DNA of 64,000 bases, taken from Straminergon stramineum. Taxonomy: Eukaryota; Streptophyta; Bryopsida; Hypnales; Calliergonaceae. Shown in pieces: positions 48,302 through 59,704 of the stretch. Location of the stretch: the NCBI GenBank assembly GCA_963920665.1, contig OY987263.1, positions 37,436,547 to 37,500,546 on the forward strand, given 5' to 3'. The notes under the pieces were generated by a model, which saw nothing but the letters and a program-made list of their open reading frames with translations, was not told where the DNA came from and did not search any database. The translations under genes were made by a program, and so were the position numbers. Numbering within the stretch: position 1 is the first letter of the stretch; every line of letters begins with the position of its first letter.

Positions 48302-48641
48302 TTAAAGGGCGAAGAGGTTAACAAAGCATATGAAATAAAACGGGATGAAATTCTGTACCGGTACTGTAGTTCTCAGAGAGATGTTTGACTGCTGCAGCGT
48401 CCTTACAGGGTTCCCGAATCCCGATAGTATTTCTTTACAGGGGTCGCCAGATCATTACATTAGTACTGACATCTTTCAATGCCAATTACAACCAAGACCT
48501 GTAAAACTTCACGAGATCAAGTTGCTTCCTACACTCCATCACTGCAACAATTCAACTCTCATTGACTTGCCGTAGAATATCGGGCATGATCCATTTGCCA
48601 GAGACAAAAATCTGGATTCAGCGCGTGGGCAGAAGGCTCCC

Positions 48642-50344
48642 TCACTTCAATGTGGCACTGAGACTGTTGACATCCACAAGGTAGGCAAAACCGAAGGCCA
48701 ACGTCTTCAAGCTACTGTTGTGCAGATCTTCGTTCCTAGTGGCTGTTGCATCGCTGGAAAAGAACACACGGAATCCCTTCACAAAAGCATCCCGAGCTGT
48801 CGTCTCGCAGCAGCAGTTTGTCATGACTCCGGTAATTATCACCTCCGTCTTCCCAGTCTCCTTCAGATGGCTCTCCAAGTCTGTGCCTTGAAATGCAGAG
48901 TAGGTGTGCTTTCGCACAAGCTTGTCGCTCTGTATTCAGAAACACAGAAGTGGCGTCAAGGGATAGGCCAAATTGTAGCCTTTCAAACACTTTTACAGTT
49001 AAAAAGAACTAATCTTCTCCCTGCTACAGAAACAGTATCCAAAATCCAACAACAACAACCATTGATAGTGGTGCAACATCGTTCTTGCGCATGGAAACAA
49101 TTCATATTTCCATGAACTAGATGACAGCTTAACTAATTTCTCAGTGAACTTTAAATCATACAAGGGATTGTCACCCGCAGGAGAAGGTAATTTCACTATC
49201 ATGTTTCAAAACCCTACACAGGAGCTAGGACTTTGTGTGAGAAAAATCACATTGTGTCTACTTCTGGTACAAGCCTGCCAATCACTTTCCCAAGATTTGC
49301 TTTCTTTCCCATCAGATCACCCTAAAACCTTCAAGCTAGGTAACCCCTTTTAATTTGGAGTCTGGAATCATTGAGAAATGAAGTCTGGTTGTGGAACAAG
49401 TACATCCCTTGATGCTATGCATTTGCAATGGAAAATACCATCAGCATAAGGATTTGCTAAATTTTCCCACAACCAAAATCCAAATTCTGAAGATCCTCTT
49501 TCGTCACCACTGGATCAAGATTGTAGTGCCTTCATTGAATTATGCTAGATAACTCAAGTCTGGAACTCTTTCGTGAAAATGATATATCCTTCGCTGCTCA
49601 CCACTTACTATATTCCACAACCAGGGATCCAGTAACAATTCGAATTTCCTAGTACATTATGCGAAATTATAACAAAGCCCTTCCAACACCCCGTAGGAGG
49701 AAAAGCCAAAAGCTTACAGGAGCACACAAATGCTAACAAGTAAGGTAGAGACTCCATTAACCATTAGAGGCTCTATTGACCACACAGGTAAGCTTCGATT
49801 TGTGCTAAGTGTGAAAATACTTCGTGAATTGACATTTCCTTTTTTTCAACTCCATTTTAGCCTAACACAAAATACATGTACAAAATTTTACAAGGTGCAA
49901 GTTTCTATATTGTTGTAGGGAAAGGTTCAAGGTGAATGGAACCTCTCCCTTACTGTACGGTGATTGGAGTCTTTACATTAAATACGCACACCAAAAGATT
50001 GCTCCAATTCTAGCTTAATCGACAACAGCACGGGGATGATTGACACTTACTTCAAGCTTGTGGATCTCCGGCATGAGTTCAACCTCGGGACACCCAGCCT
50101 TGATGAGATTTCCATCCCACCACTCGTCAAGCATTCCATAATCCTCAGGCCCCTCATGCAAATGCTGTGTGTAGATGACCGGTATGTAAGCTTGCCGAGC
50201 AAGCTCGATTGTTCGCTCAATTGCTGGCAAAATCGGCGTCGCCATGCCCCTGAAATATTCCTGCATGTCAATCACCAACAGCACGGCCTTCTTGGCATCC
50301 GGAGCTCGCTTACGGGTGGCATATTCCTCATAAGACTTGGCCAT
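48642..50344 (-). CDS. NIC2: Nicotinamidase / isochorismatase-family hydrolase (NIC2-like)
   Basis: Two exons, 50344-50051 and 48929-48642, joined in phase 0 across a 1121-bp intron with GTAAGT donor and ACAG acceptor, encode 193 residues. The protein should hydrolyse nicotinamide to nicotinate in the NAD salvage pathway and likely works in the cytosol or nucleus, as no targeting signal is seen. The catalytic triad of the cysteine-hydrolase fold is present: D26 in LLVIDMQ, K105 in RKHTYSAF, and nucleophile C138 in the [11 protein letters not shown] motif with the usual cis-peptide before it. The segment [21 protein letters not shown] and the end GFAYLVD are typical of plant NIC2/NIC3-type enzymes, and length matches them (about 195). 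Start ATG 50344 is preferred over a GTG six bases upstream. Another amide substrate is possible within the family. Confidence 0.93.
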
Positions 50345-52334
50345 TTTCACGATCGCCTCCGCGGATTGAGCGCAGTAACAGCAATTTTCCTACAACACCA
50401 CAGCAAATGTTTCAAGTGCAGAGACTTCTAGGGTTTCGTGGATTGTAACCCTCGAAAGAATGGTTGGAATTGGAGAGAAGAAATTTCTTTGTGATGCTCG
50501 GAACTCTCTCATCTCGCAATTGTGGAGCATATTTTAATATAAGTTAGGTCATTCTCGAAAGTTGTCGCCTACTCAAATTCACACATCTTTCTAGGTGTCC
50601 GAGAAGAAGAAGAAGATGAAGAATGCTTTGCGAAGAAGAAGGCTCTTGACGCCATCTGGATGTCATATACAGAAGCACTTTGGAAAATTTTATTAAGAGA
50701 ATTGCGGCAGATAAAAACTGAAGTATCCAATCAGTGACTTCCAAAGGAGCTGATGACCTCATCCATCATTTTTGGGTGACTATGGTATGGTGGGAGCACT
50801 CAAAACCGTCAATATAAGCAATTTAGCATAGTTGGAGGCACCTTTTTGTTAGAATTTTTTTTTTTTACATTACTAGCAATTGAGAATCATGAATTTTCAA
50901 GAAAAGATTTAGAATTTTTGGATATGGCATGTATTCGTATGAATTTTCAAAGTGGTAGCTCCTTAGACCATTGAAACCATTAGATAGGTGAAATCAAAAT
51001 TTGACAACATCAGTTGTCAACTAATCAATGGTGAGTAAGGAGATAATTTAATGACATTGTAGAAGGATAGTTAAATGAAGGCCTAAAGACATTTATAGGG
51101 AACTCTACTATGCATGAATGGGAATATGGACACTTTTGGATGTTTCTACCTTATAGTATGCAAAGGTCCAAAATTGAATTTCCATATCAAATTCCTACTT
51201 AGGGGTCCATGTCACTTCACACCAATCATAAGATGACAAGTAGCATTTTTTTTAACAAAACTGACTTAATTTATGTTCAATTTGACCTTCATGCAAGATG
51301 TCTTCATGATACGTAGGATCTTTAATTCCATTTTTTTTTTGGGGGGGGGACAATTCAGAAAGACATATGCTTAGGAGTCATGAACCCCATTTGAATCATT
51401 TGCTTACCCCCCCAATAATACTCATTGTGAAGGTCAAAATATTGTATGAGAGCTCTCATTTTCAAAAAATTATAAGGATGAACTTTTGTTCTTTTGTCTA
51501 GCATAGATGAGGATTCTTTGTCATCTATCAAACACTTAATGTCCCCAACGTCCTTCTAGGTTTATAGAAAGGAACTTATGATTGTATAGTCAAACTTAAA
51601 AGTCTTTCACTTTGTATTGTTTGTTTCTTTGCTATTTAAGAGTAAAATTTTATGATTTTATTTTTCACAAATGAAATCAAATGTCTGATATTTTCACTTC
51701 ATTTTCCATTTATTTTGAGAAAATTTTTAATTACCATGAATTTTGAAGAAAATATGAAGAAAATTCACATCAAATACAATTCATGTTCAAAAAATGTAAA
51801 ATTTTCTAAATAGAAGTACATTATAGTATAAAACATTGTGGTATAGAGAAAATTTCAATGGCACTCTATATAAATTTAGAAATATGGTTATAGATCCTCA
51901 ACTTCAAGCTTCCTTGATTCAATGATTTTTTATTGGAATTTTTTAAAATTTTCAAGTGGATTATAAATTGCACTTCAAAGTTTTCATTTTGTTAGCTTCA
52001 CTTAACTGAAGCATAAAAAATTGTTTTGAATGTCAAAATCAAGGTTTAAAGAAAAAAATTCAAAGTATTGAAATGCATTCTGTAGTTTATCATTTTTTTA
52101 AACTACTCCATATAAATTTTAAAAAAAAGCCAAAATGTGTTGAATTTAATTCAATGATGTAGATATAGTATCAATTGAAAATGGCATACAAATATTTGGA
52201 TGAAAGTCATCCATTCTTCTTTTAGCCTACTTAACCATCCAAATAATACTTTTTGTCCTTTGAGCCCTTCGAGAGTTAACTTTGAAAGAGCAAATCCTAT
52301 TATTAGATAGTAAGCTATAAATGATTTGATTTTT
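50345..52334. other. Intergenic region, nicotinamidase 5' flank then AT-rich DNA
   Basis: The first 450 bases have gene-like composition and presumably hold the promoter of the minus-strand nicotinamidase gene. The rest is AT-rich with a T-run/G-run junction at 51331-51349. No gene supported. Confidence 0.5.
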
Positions 52335-52565
52335 GCATTAGATGAAATCCACCTACTATGAAGGGTTGTGAGTTCCTATGAGTTTTTGCGAGTTCCCCCA
52401 AGTTCTTGGACTATGGGAACTCAGTTAGAGCAGTTGGCTGATGCGACTACATTGGATTATTATAAAAAAATATTTTTTGATAAATATGATTTATTTATTT
52501 TAATTCTAGCCAGAATTGGCTAGTTCCCAACATGGGGAACTAGCTTGAAATGGCTCTTTAGTACT
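52335..52565 (+). repeat. GAGTTCCC/GGGAACTC repeat, copy 3
   Basis: Begins GCATTAGATGAAATCCACCTA, contains GCGAGTTCCCCC, ACTATGGGAACTCAG, an AT-rich centre, then AATTGGCTAGTTCCCAACAT and GGGGAACTAGC. Colinear with copy 1 at 44385-44640. Confidence 0.7.
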
Positions 52566-53043
52566 GCTGAAAAACATCTTATCGACAAATAGATGCATCC
52601 TTCAATTCTAGAGTAATCCTAAAAGTCATTCATTGGCTACTTCTTGGACATTTTAGCATTTCAAGGTCAAGATAGAAGTATTTGTTTTTGCCCATCTATC
52701 CATTTGTGTGATGTAGGGGGTCTGTTGAAGTATTCCAATATGACCTTAAACCATCTATGCAGGATGCTTCCAACTTTAACTTACATATGGTGCAACATAG
52801 TTGTAATTAATAGAGCCTTTAGTAAATGGTTTTGGGACTTTTTTCAAAATGCTTCAAACATGCACCTATACAATACTTTGAGATTTGACTTTCAAAATTC
52901 ATAGAAATTACAAAAATTCTCCAAAAATATAACTTTTTAATGAAAAATTATGATTTTCATTTCTCAACAAATAAAAACACCCGTAATTGTAATTTTGACT
53001 CCATCTATGCATTATTGAACAATTTTAGGTATTTCTTCCTTAA

Positions 53044-53145
53044 CATTGAAATGTTGCAAAGGCCCCAAAGTGACTAATAGATGACTTTTAAGAATATTGT
53101 AATAAACAAAGAATGCACCTATTGGTCTAAAATATATATCATTTT
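53044..53145 (+). mobile_element. Broken TTAA-type MITE, ~140-bp class
   Basis: TTAA at 53040-53043 precedes CATTGAAATG. AAACAAAGAATGCACCTATTG is shared with 48164-48301. The right end is lost. Confidence 0.6.
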
Positions 53146-53359
53146 TCACTCACTACTTTGGAGATAGGACTCATCTTTTTTGGATAAAAATCAAAGATAT
53201 TGATGAAATATGCCAAATATAGATGATAATTAGTTTACTCATTTAAACTGTGTGTATACATTCATCCAAAATGATAAGATAATTCTTTGAGCATTTTGTA
53301 GCAATCTAGTGATTTCATGCCTTGTCAAAGAAGAATTTATTGTCAAATATTCCCTCCTT

Positions 53360-53730
53360 CATAAGCAACAAATCAATTCAAAAAAATCCCATAGTGATAA
53401 AATATCATCATGTAAAAGTGGAGCTTTTCTAGTCCCACTACTTCAAAGGTCGAATGTCCCAAAATAATTGATGAGATTATTAGCATACTAAGAAGAAATG
53501 CAACCTATTGTAAGTAGTTTTTTTTTGTAATTTCTAAGTTGAAAACATAAGATAACCTACATATAAAACTACTCTCACCTTTAGAATGGACACCTTTGAA
53601 GCAGAAAATGTCTCAACTTTCATTGGTTACTTAAAAAAAACTCTCTCCTCTTATTGCTTGCTATTGAAAAATTGTGATGGTTCTTGAGTCATGAAAACAT
53701 TAATTCAATTCTATTTTTTTGGTTGTTGGA
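53360..53730 (+). repeat. Dispersed repeat, copy 2 (other copy 4975-5345)
   Basis: Colinear with 4975-5345: TTTTCTAGTCCCAC, TTGATGAGATTATT, AAAACATA.GATA.CCTA, AATGTCTCAA and GAGTCATG. No terminal structure. Confidence 0.6.
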
Positions 53731-55059
53731 GTATATTAGGTGTTGCAATTAATAGCACCTTCTACCTTTAAACATTTTCAATTCACTTTGCCAACTCCTC
53801 TTCCAAATAAAATTCTAACTATTCATAAGTTTATAATTAGAACTTGAAATTTTATCATTGGAATTGCATTCCAAAGTACTTTGAAAAGATACAAGAAAAA
53901 TCAAATTTAGACATTGGACAATGAAAATAAAACGCTACAAAGGTAGCTAAAAGTCATAAAATATAGAGGAGTTGGCATATCAAGATTTTTAAGCACTTTT
54001 CACTCCAAATTTGGCCCTAGGTCCATTGGAGTTTATAATAATTATGCCAATGACCAAGCAAATTTCATTCCTAGACTGTGTACCAAATATAGTTTACTTC
54101 AATTGTAAATTCTTACACCAAATCAATTAGTGCACGGTGTAGGGTTAGTGCTCAGTGAATGGGATGTCTATGCTAATTTGTGTTGAATTTGACCTTCATG
54201 TAAGTAGGATAATTTGAAAAGTCATCTCAAAATTTTGCACTCCCTGCCTTTGTCTAGCTGGGGTGAAATGATCCCTATGCTTGTCCCCTCTAAGTCATTC
54301 TAGGGGTGCATATAAAAAAAAGACCCCCTATTTTGTGCTTGATTAAATTGTCTTCTATTTCTCTCTGAGTGAATATGGGGTCTCTGATTGCAAATATGAT
54401 GCATTCAAAATTTGCAAATTTTATCATGTGTGGCAAATAAAAAATTTCATTGTTTTCCCTCGGGGACGAGCGCGGGGATCGGTTCACCCGGCCCTCTGTC
54501 TGGCTTTCCTCTCACGGTCACAGGTCCACTCCGTCCATGCCTACATCGCCTCCTCCCATGCCAAAAATGAGGAGCTCCGCCACTCTCACGCAGTCACGCC
54601 GGTGTTTTGAATCGTAAATTTCTGCTCCGCCAGTCCATTTGCCAATTTCTCATGTAAAATTAGTATCTAATTGAACCGGCAAGGTGACAGAAAGATCCGG
54701 CAATCTCCGGCAACCAGGCCGAGCCGCCATGAATGATTTGTTTCTTGCACTCTAAAAACTCATCTCCGTGTTCTCTCGAACCCCTGCTTGTAGCTGCCTT
54801 CCCGCTCTCTTGAACACATGCTCTCTTGAGCACTGGTGGTGTCATGGATCCCGACCTTTCGTCTGTTAGAGTTCTTGCGGAGGGAGAGGAGCTGGCGAAG
54901 CTTGCGGAGAAGAGGGAGGCGCGTCTGCATTGTCTATGCTGATGGTCGAGTGCGAGGGGAGAAGAAGCGCGATGAGAGGCGACGACGGAGGAGGAGCTAG
55001 AGTTTTTGCTGCAGAGTAGAGGTTAGGGGTCGGTATTCTTTTTGGCTTGTGGAGGAGTG
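53731..55059. other. Intergenic region and WRAP73 upstream flank
   Basis: AT-rich until about 54430, then GC-rich to the WRAP73 start. The GC-rich part carries no convincing ORF and likely holds promoter and 5' leader of the WRAP73 gene. Confidence 0.5.
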
Positions 55060-58000
55060 ATGGAATTTAGCGATACGTACAAGCATTCGGGCGCCTGTTG
55101 CTTTTCTCCTGATGCCAGATTTCTGGCTGTGGCAGTCGACTATCGCCTTGTGATTCGTGATGTCGTCTCTCTGAAGGTGAGCCTTCTTGTGCTCCTCTGT
55201 TCTCCATCTTTTTGTTTCAAGAACGGGCTATTTTAGCTCAAGATTTGAAGGCGAGCAAATGATAAATGCGGACTTCTATGGGCCGCACGGTGTGGCAGTA
55301 TGACGAGCATTGTGATGAGAGGAGCTCAGTTCGATGCCATCTATTTCGTATCTTTTTGTTTCAAAGAAATAGCTCGGTTAGTTAAAGATTTCAAGGCATA
55401 TATCCATGGCGTTGTTTCAGAAGTAAGTGATGAAGGTAGGAATTCAACGGTCTGCATTCAATAGTAGCATGATGGACACTTTGAGTAGAGGAGTGTAATG
55501 TGATGCAAGAAGGCAATTGCACCTTACTCAGGAACTAGCTCTGCCACCTGCATACAAATTTGTAATGCATTGTTGTTTTCAGCGAAAAAGACTCGGTAGT
55601 CTTATTATTATTTTTCGTTTCAGGTACCTTGATGGTTGCTTGTGCTTCCGAAGTCCTTACACAGTTAAATCGGTGTGCATGCTTGATCGAATTGGAAGGA
55701 ACAAGTTTCTCTAGTACTAGTCTGCCTTAGTCTTGGACGATTGTAGCTCTTGAAGTAGTATCATGCTAGATAAGCGGCTTTGATCTCTTGGTAGCAAATC
55801 TCAAGAGTATTTTTACTCTTGACTATTCGCTGTGTTTCCGATTATTCCGAAGCTCAGACTCTGCATGGATCTTTTTTTCCTTCAATCGAAATTACTGAGA
55901 CGTTGTGTGAAGTAATTCTGAATTGCTGCTTCTTTTAGGTGATTCTTTTGCTCCGGAGTTTTCCTTATCATCTGCTAGTTTATCTTTCCTCCACTCTTTA
56001 CACCGTAGTATTCTTTATGTGCTTTGAAATCGTTTTTTGTGACGGAATTATCCGATACAATAATATCGATGCTTGTATTTTATCCTACCTTGTATATCTT
56101 CTTTAAATCTTGCTTGATCTAATTCATGTAATTCAATATTCTGGTTCCCTTCGATGTAAAGTAATATATGAGCTTCCTAGTTTTGACTTTATTCTGAGTT
56201 GGAAAGTGATGAGATTATGGCCTTCATCATCTCCGTTTGAACTTTCCGGGACGATTTGACAGTTTAATAGTTTGGGCCTGGGTTTGCAGGTTGTGCAATT
56301 GTACTCTTGTCTGGACAAGATCAGCTTCATAGAATGGGCTCCAGACTCCGAGTATCTTCTCTGTGGACTCTTCAAGCGTGCTATTGTTCAAGCATGGTCG
56401 GTCACACAGTCTGAGTGGACGTGTAAGATTGATGAAGGTTCTATTGGGATAGTGCATGCCAGGTAGGTAATTTCTTAGTTAGTTATGTATAGTGCATTCA
56501 AATTCTTTTTGCACTGCAGTCGAGGAGCGAGAGGATGGGTGGCGCCGAAATCCTCAGAGTAACTCAAGATGACTGAAACTGCTCTCATCAGTTTTTGATA
56601 CTGTACCCCTACACTGTGAATATTTTCATGTATTGGCATGTTTGGGATTGATGTAAGTTGTTGGAATCCCTGGCAGGTGGAGTCCAGATAGCCGTCACAT
56701 TCTTACAACTTCTGAGTTTCAGCTCCGACTCACCGTATGGTCTCTTGTAAGCACTGCGTGTGTCCATGTTCCCTGGCCGAAGCATCCTACTCGGGCTGTT
56801 TCCTTCACCAAAGACGGGAAGTATATCGCTATTGGAACTCGGCGGGACTGCAGGGATTACATTCATCTGTTGGCATGTCAAGGGTGGGAGGTCGTGGGAA
56901 ATTTTGAAATGAGCACTTCGGATCTTGCTGATCTGGAGTGGTCGCCCACGGACAGTACAATTGCTGTATGGGATTCCCCTCTTGAATACAAGGTATACAC
57001 TTGAGTTATCGCAACTCCATATATCGTGGACTTCAGTCCCACTTCTGGTTGTTATCTTCACAAATGGTTTCGTCTTGCCTTTTGTTCCAAACTTCTAACG
57101 CGTAACGTTTCTATTCCCAATCCACAGGTGTTGATTTACTCCCCTGATGGCCGTTGCCTATTCAAATACTCCGCATACGATAATGCGTTGGGAGTGAAGT
57201 CGGCGACGTGGTCACCATGTGGCCAGTTTTTGGGCGTTGGCAGTTACGACCAAGTTGTGCGAGTCCTCAACCACCTGACTTGGAAACCTGCTGCTGAATT
57301 CAGCCATCCAGCACAAATTCGGCCCCCCTCAACGACGATCGTTTTTAAGGTGTGATCTCACTCAGTCATGTATGAAGTAAGGTTATTGTTCTGAACAGAG
57401 ATCGTTTTCCTTCGTTTTCATTATGAACTACCACGTTCAACTTCATTTACAAGGGTTATATCCTCTGATTTTCTATCATATGCTTCTTTTGGTTGCAGGA
57501 GGTTGATGAGCCTTGGCGTACAGATTTAGAATCGATTTATGCCAAAGGTAAACTTCTAAGCGACATCACGTCTCAAACTTTACTAGAGATGGAAAAGGAA
57601 CCATTTTTTGCACATTTTATGTGGAAATATATAGCTATTTTGTATGTACAATATGCAGCAAAAATGTATATAGTTTTCATTGTCAAGGACTTATGGGACA
57701 CGTACCTTCAAAAAGCCACAAAATTCTCTTTCTTCGTATTACGTGGAGTGCGACTTTTTCTACAAGTATCATGTGATGATTATTCTATTTCAATGCATTT
57801 TTCATGTAGAATAAACACGGAACTTTCTATCAAAGTAATTCATTTAATAAATCCATGAACCCTTCTATCTTACCAAGTTTGAGATGTCTGCCTGGCTCCA
57901 ACTGATTCTTCTCCACACTCTGTCTTACTTTTCTGTAATTCTCTATTTTTTATTTCTAACTTTTTTTTCCTATCCTGGTTCATCATACTTTTTATGAGAA

Positions 58001-58815
58001 TGTTGTACTATTTAATCAACATGTTCTGCTGGACTACCAAGGTTCAGTTCGTGGCTTGTCATTGGGTGCCGAAGTACGAGATCAACCTAATGCTAGAATA
58101 CGAGTCCGTGTGAATGTTGGGGTGCAGGTATTCCTAGTGATTCCATACGCAGGGTTTTCTACAAAGTGGTAGAGGCCCCTGTAACCATCCCCTCGCAGAA
58201 GCCACCGGTTGATAAGCCCAATCCAAAGCAAGGAATTGGTAGGCATCCGCTTTCCTTATGTCTGTCTGCTTGTTTGTTCTTTTGTTCAACTCCTAATTAA
58301 TTTCTATGCTTTGCTCGTCTCACCGACAGAAGAATCGGCAGCTAACTGGGTGAAATTTTCTCGCGATTGTGCATCCAGGTCTGCTTGCATGGAGCGCCGA
58401 CAGCCAGTATTTTTTCACCAAGAATGACAACATGCCCAACGCTTTGTGGGTGTGGGATGTGGTGCGTTTGGAGCTCTTGGCCCTCCTACTTCAGAAGGAT
58501 CCTATCCGGTCTGCAGCTTGGGACCCCATTTATCCTCGCATCGCTCTGTGCACAGGAAGCTCCCAATTGTACTTGTGGACACCAGCTGGCGCTTGTTGCG
58601 TTCAAATACCGCTTTCCGAATTTTATGCATCCGAACTGAAGTGGATACCGGATGGCACTGCATTACTTTTGAAAGACAAGGAGGCATTCTGCTGCACCTT
58701 CGTGCCCATGCTGCCTGAATTTGAGCCTGACGATGAGAATGAAGACTCGGAGAAAGAGAGATTGGAAAATGAGGACTCAGAGCATGAGAACGAGAATGTT
58801 AATTGCTCATTGTAA
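55060..58815 (+). CDS. WRAP73: WD repeat protein WRAP73/WDR8
   Basis: Seven exons: 55060-55176, 56290-56462, 56677-56992, 57128-57349, 57499-57547, 58128-58238, 58379-58815. All introns are GT/AG and the frame is continuous, giving 474 residues (human WRAP73 is about 460). The product is a WD40 propeller. Family landmarks are YRLVIRDV near the N terminus, EWTCKIDEGS, RRDCRDYI, AVWDSPLEYK, WSPCGQFLGVGSYD, and NPKQGIGLLAWSADSQYFFT, the last formed only after splicing exons 6 and 7. WRAP73/WDR8 partners MSD1/SSX2IP-type proteins at microtubule-nucleation sites; in plants an MSD1-WDR8 complex is known at cortical sites. The last 33 residues are strongly acidic (D/E/N/S) and unlike the animal tail. 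A TTG 18 bases upstream is in frame; ATG at 55060 is chosen as it matches the family's M-(N/E)-F-S start. The open segment at 58041-58127 is intronic. Confidence 0.95.
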
Positions 58816-59704
58816 CATATCATTGGTACCGGGAGTTTGTTGAAGAGTTGGACCGGTTTCTACTTTGTAGTGAGAACTCGTTATGGAGGTTCACATGATC
58901 CGTGCTCACTTGCCACTCAGTCTTGAGATGGGGGAAGAATCATTCTCTTTCGCCATTATTATAGTTCAGGTAGTGTAGAAAGAGCAAGCAATTGAATTGT
59001 AGAACTTACATACAAAGAGTATGACGGGCGTGGTTTGCCATCTTCTATGATCATAGACTCAATTCTGCTGTCCAGATGAAGCTTACCCAAACTTCCTGCA
59101 GAGATGCAATATCATGGTCTTTAAATGAGTCCTTGCAGTCTTATTTGTCGTTAGTACTGCTGCCACTAAGTTATCGTTTACACCAACATCTTCATGACAA
59201 TTAAAAAAAAAAGGAATTTGAATTCCTTTTGTGTCGTTCTGCTTGCGTTATTGATCTATCTTGGGCAGTCTGTTATGCTAGGGTTCTATGCTCTTTTACA
59301 TATAAGTTACTGTTGCAATCCTGACTCCGGTTCTTGGCATGTGCCAGGACAGTCCTATGCATCTAAACAATATTAGAAACTCAGCTGGGCCCATGCAAGC
59401 TGTGTTGTCATGAAGATTTGTCCTAAAGGAGATCCAGAGCTGCGCCAATCGTGCCATGTGTCTGTCAATCCGGAAAGAAGGCGAGCTGGAAACGGCAGGT
59501 AGCAGCCTGCAATTTCGACAGACCCCAGACATAGGTATCTTTCGGTATTATGCAACTTATGCAATCGAACCCTGAAAATTCTCTGCTTTCGATGCTGCAA
59601 TTTTATGTTTGGAGAATTTTCGACGTTACAGGAGCATTGTGAATTCGGTACTAGCTTGAAGCTTCTCCTTCGTCTGTTTGTCATGAATTTGTCGCAACCG
59701 CTTG
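58816..59704. other. Intergenic region between WRAP73 and the GH53 gene
   Basis: About 0.9 kb, same-strand neighbours on both sides. No supported gene. It should contain the WRAP73 3' UTR and the GH53 promoter; no clear TATA box was recognised. Confidence 0.45.

Noticed and set aside
48720..49115. 131-codon plus-strand frame over the nicotinamidase exon
   Set aside because: It is the antisense of a well-supported exon and lacks motifs of its own.
58041..58127. Open in-frame segment after a CAAG/GTTCAG junction in WRAP73
   Set aside because: Reading it as an exon runs into a stop and breaks the next conserved block. Using the GTGCAG acceptor at 58122-58127 restores the frame and the family motif ending NPKQGI.
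58331..58378. GAATCGGCAGCTAACTGGGTG segment after a GACAG acceptor in WRAP73
   Set aside because: It puts the conserved GLLAWSADSQ block out of frame. The acceptor CATCCAG at 58372-58378 gives the family sequence without a gap.
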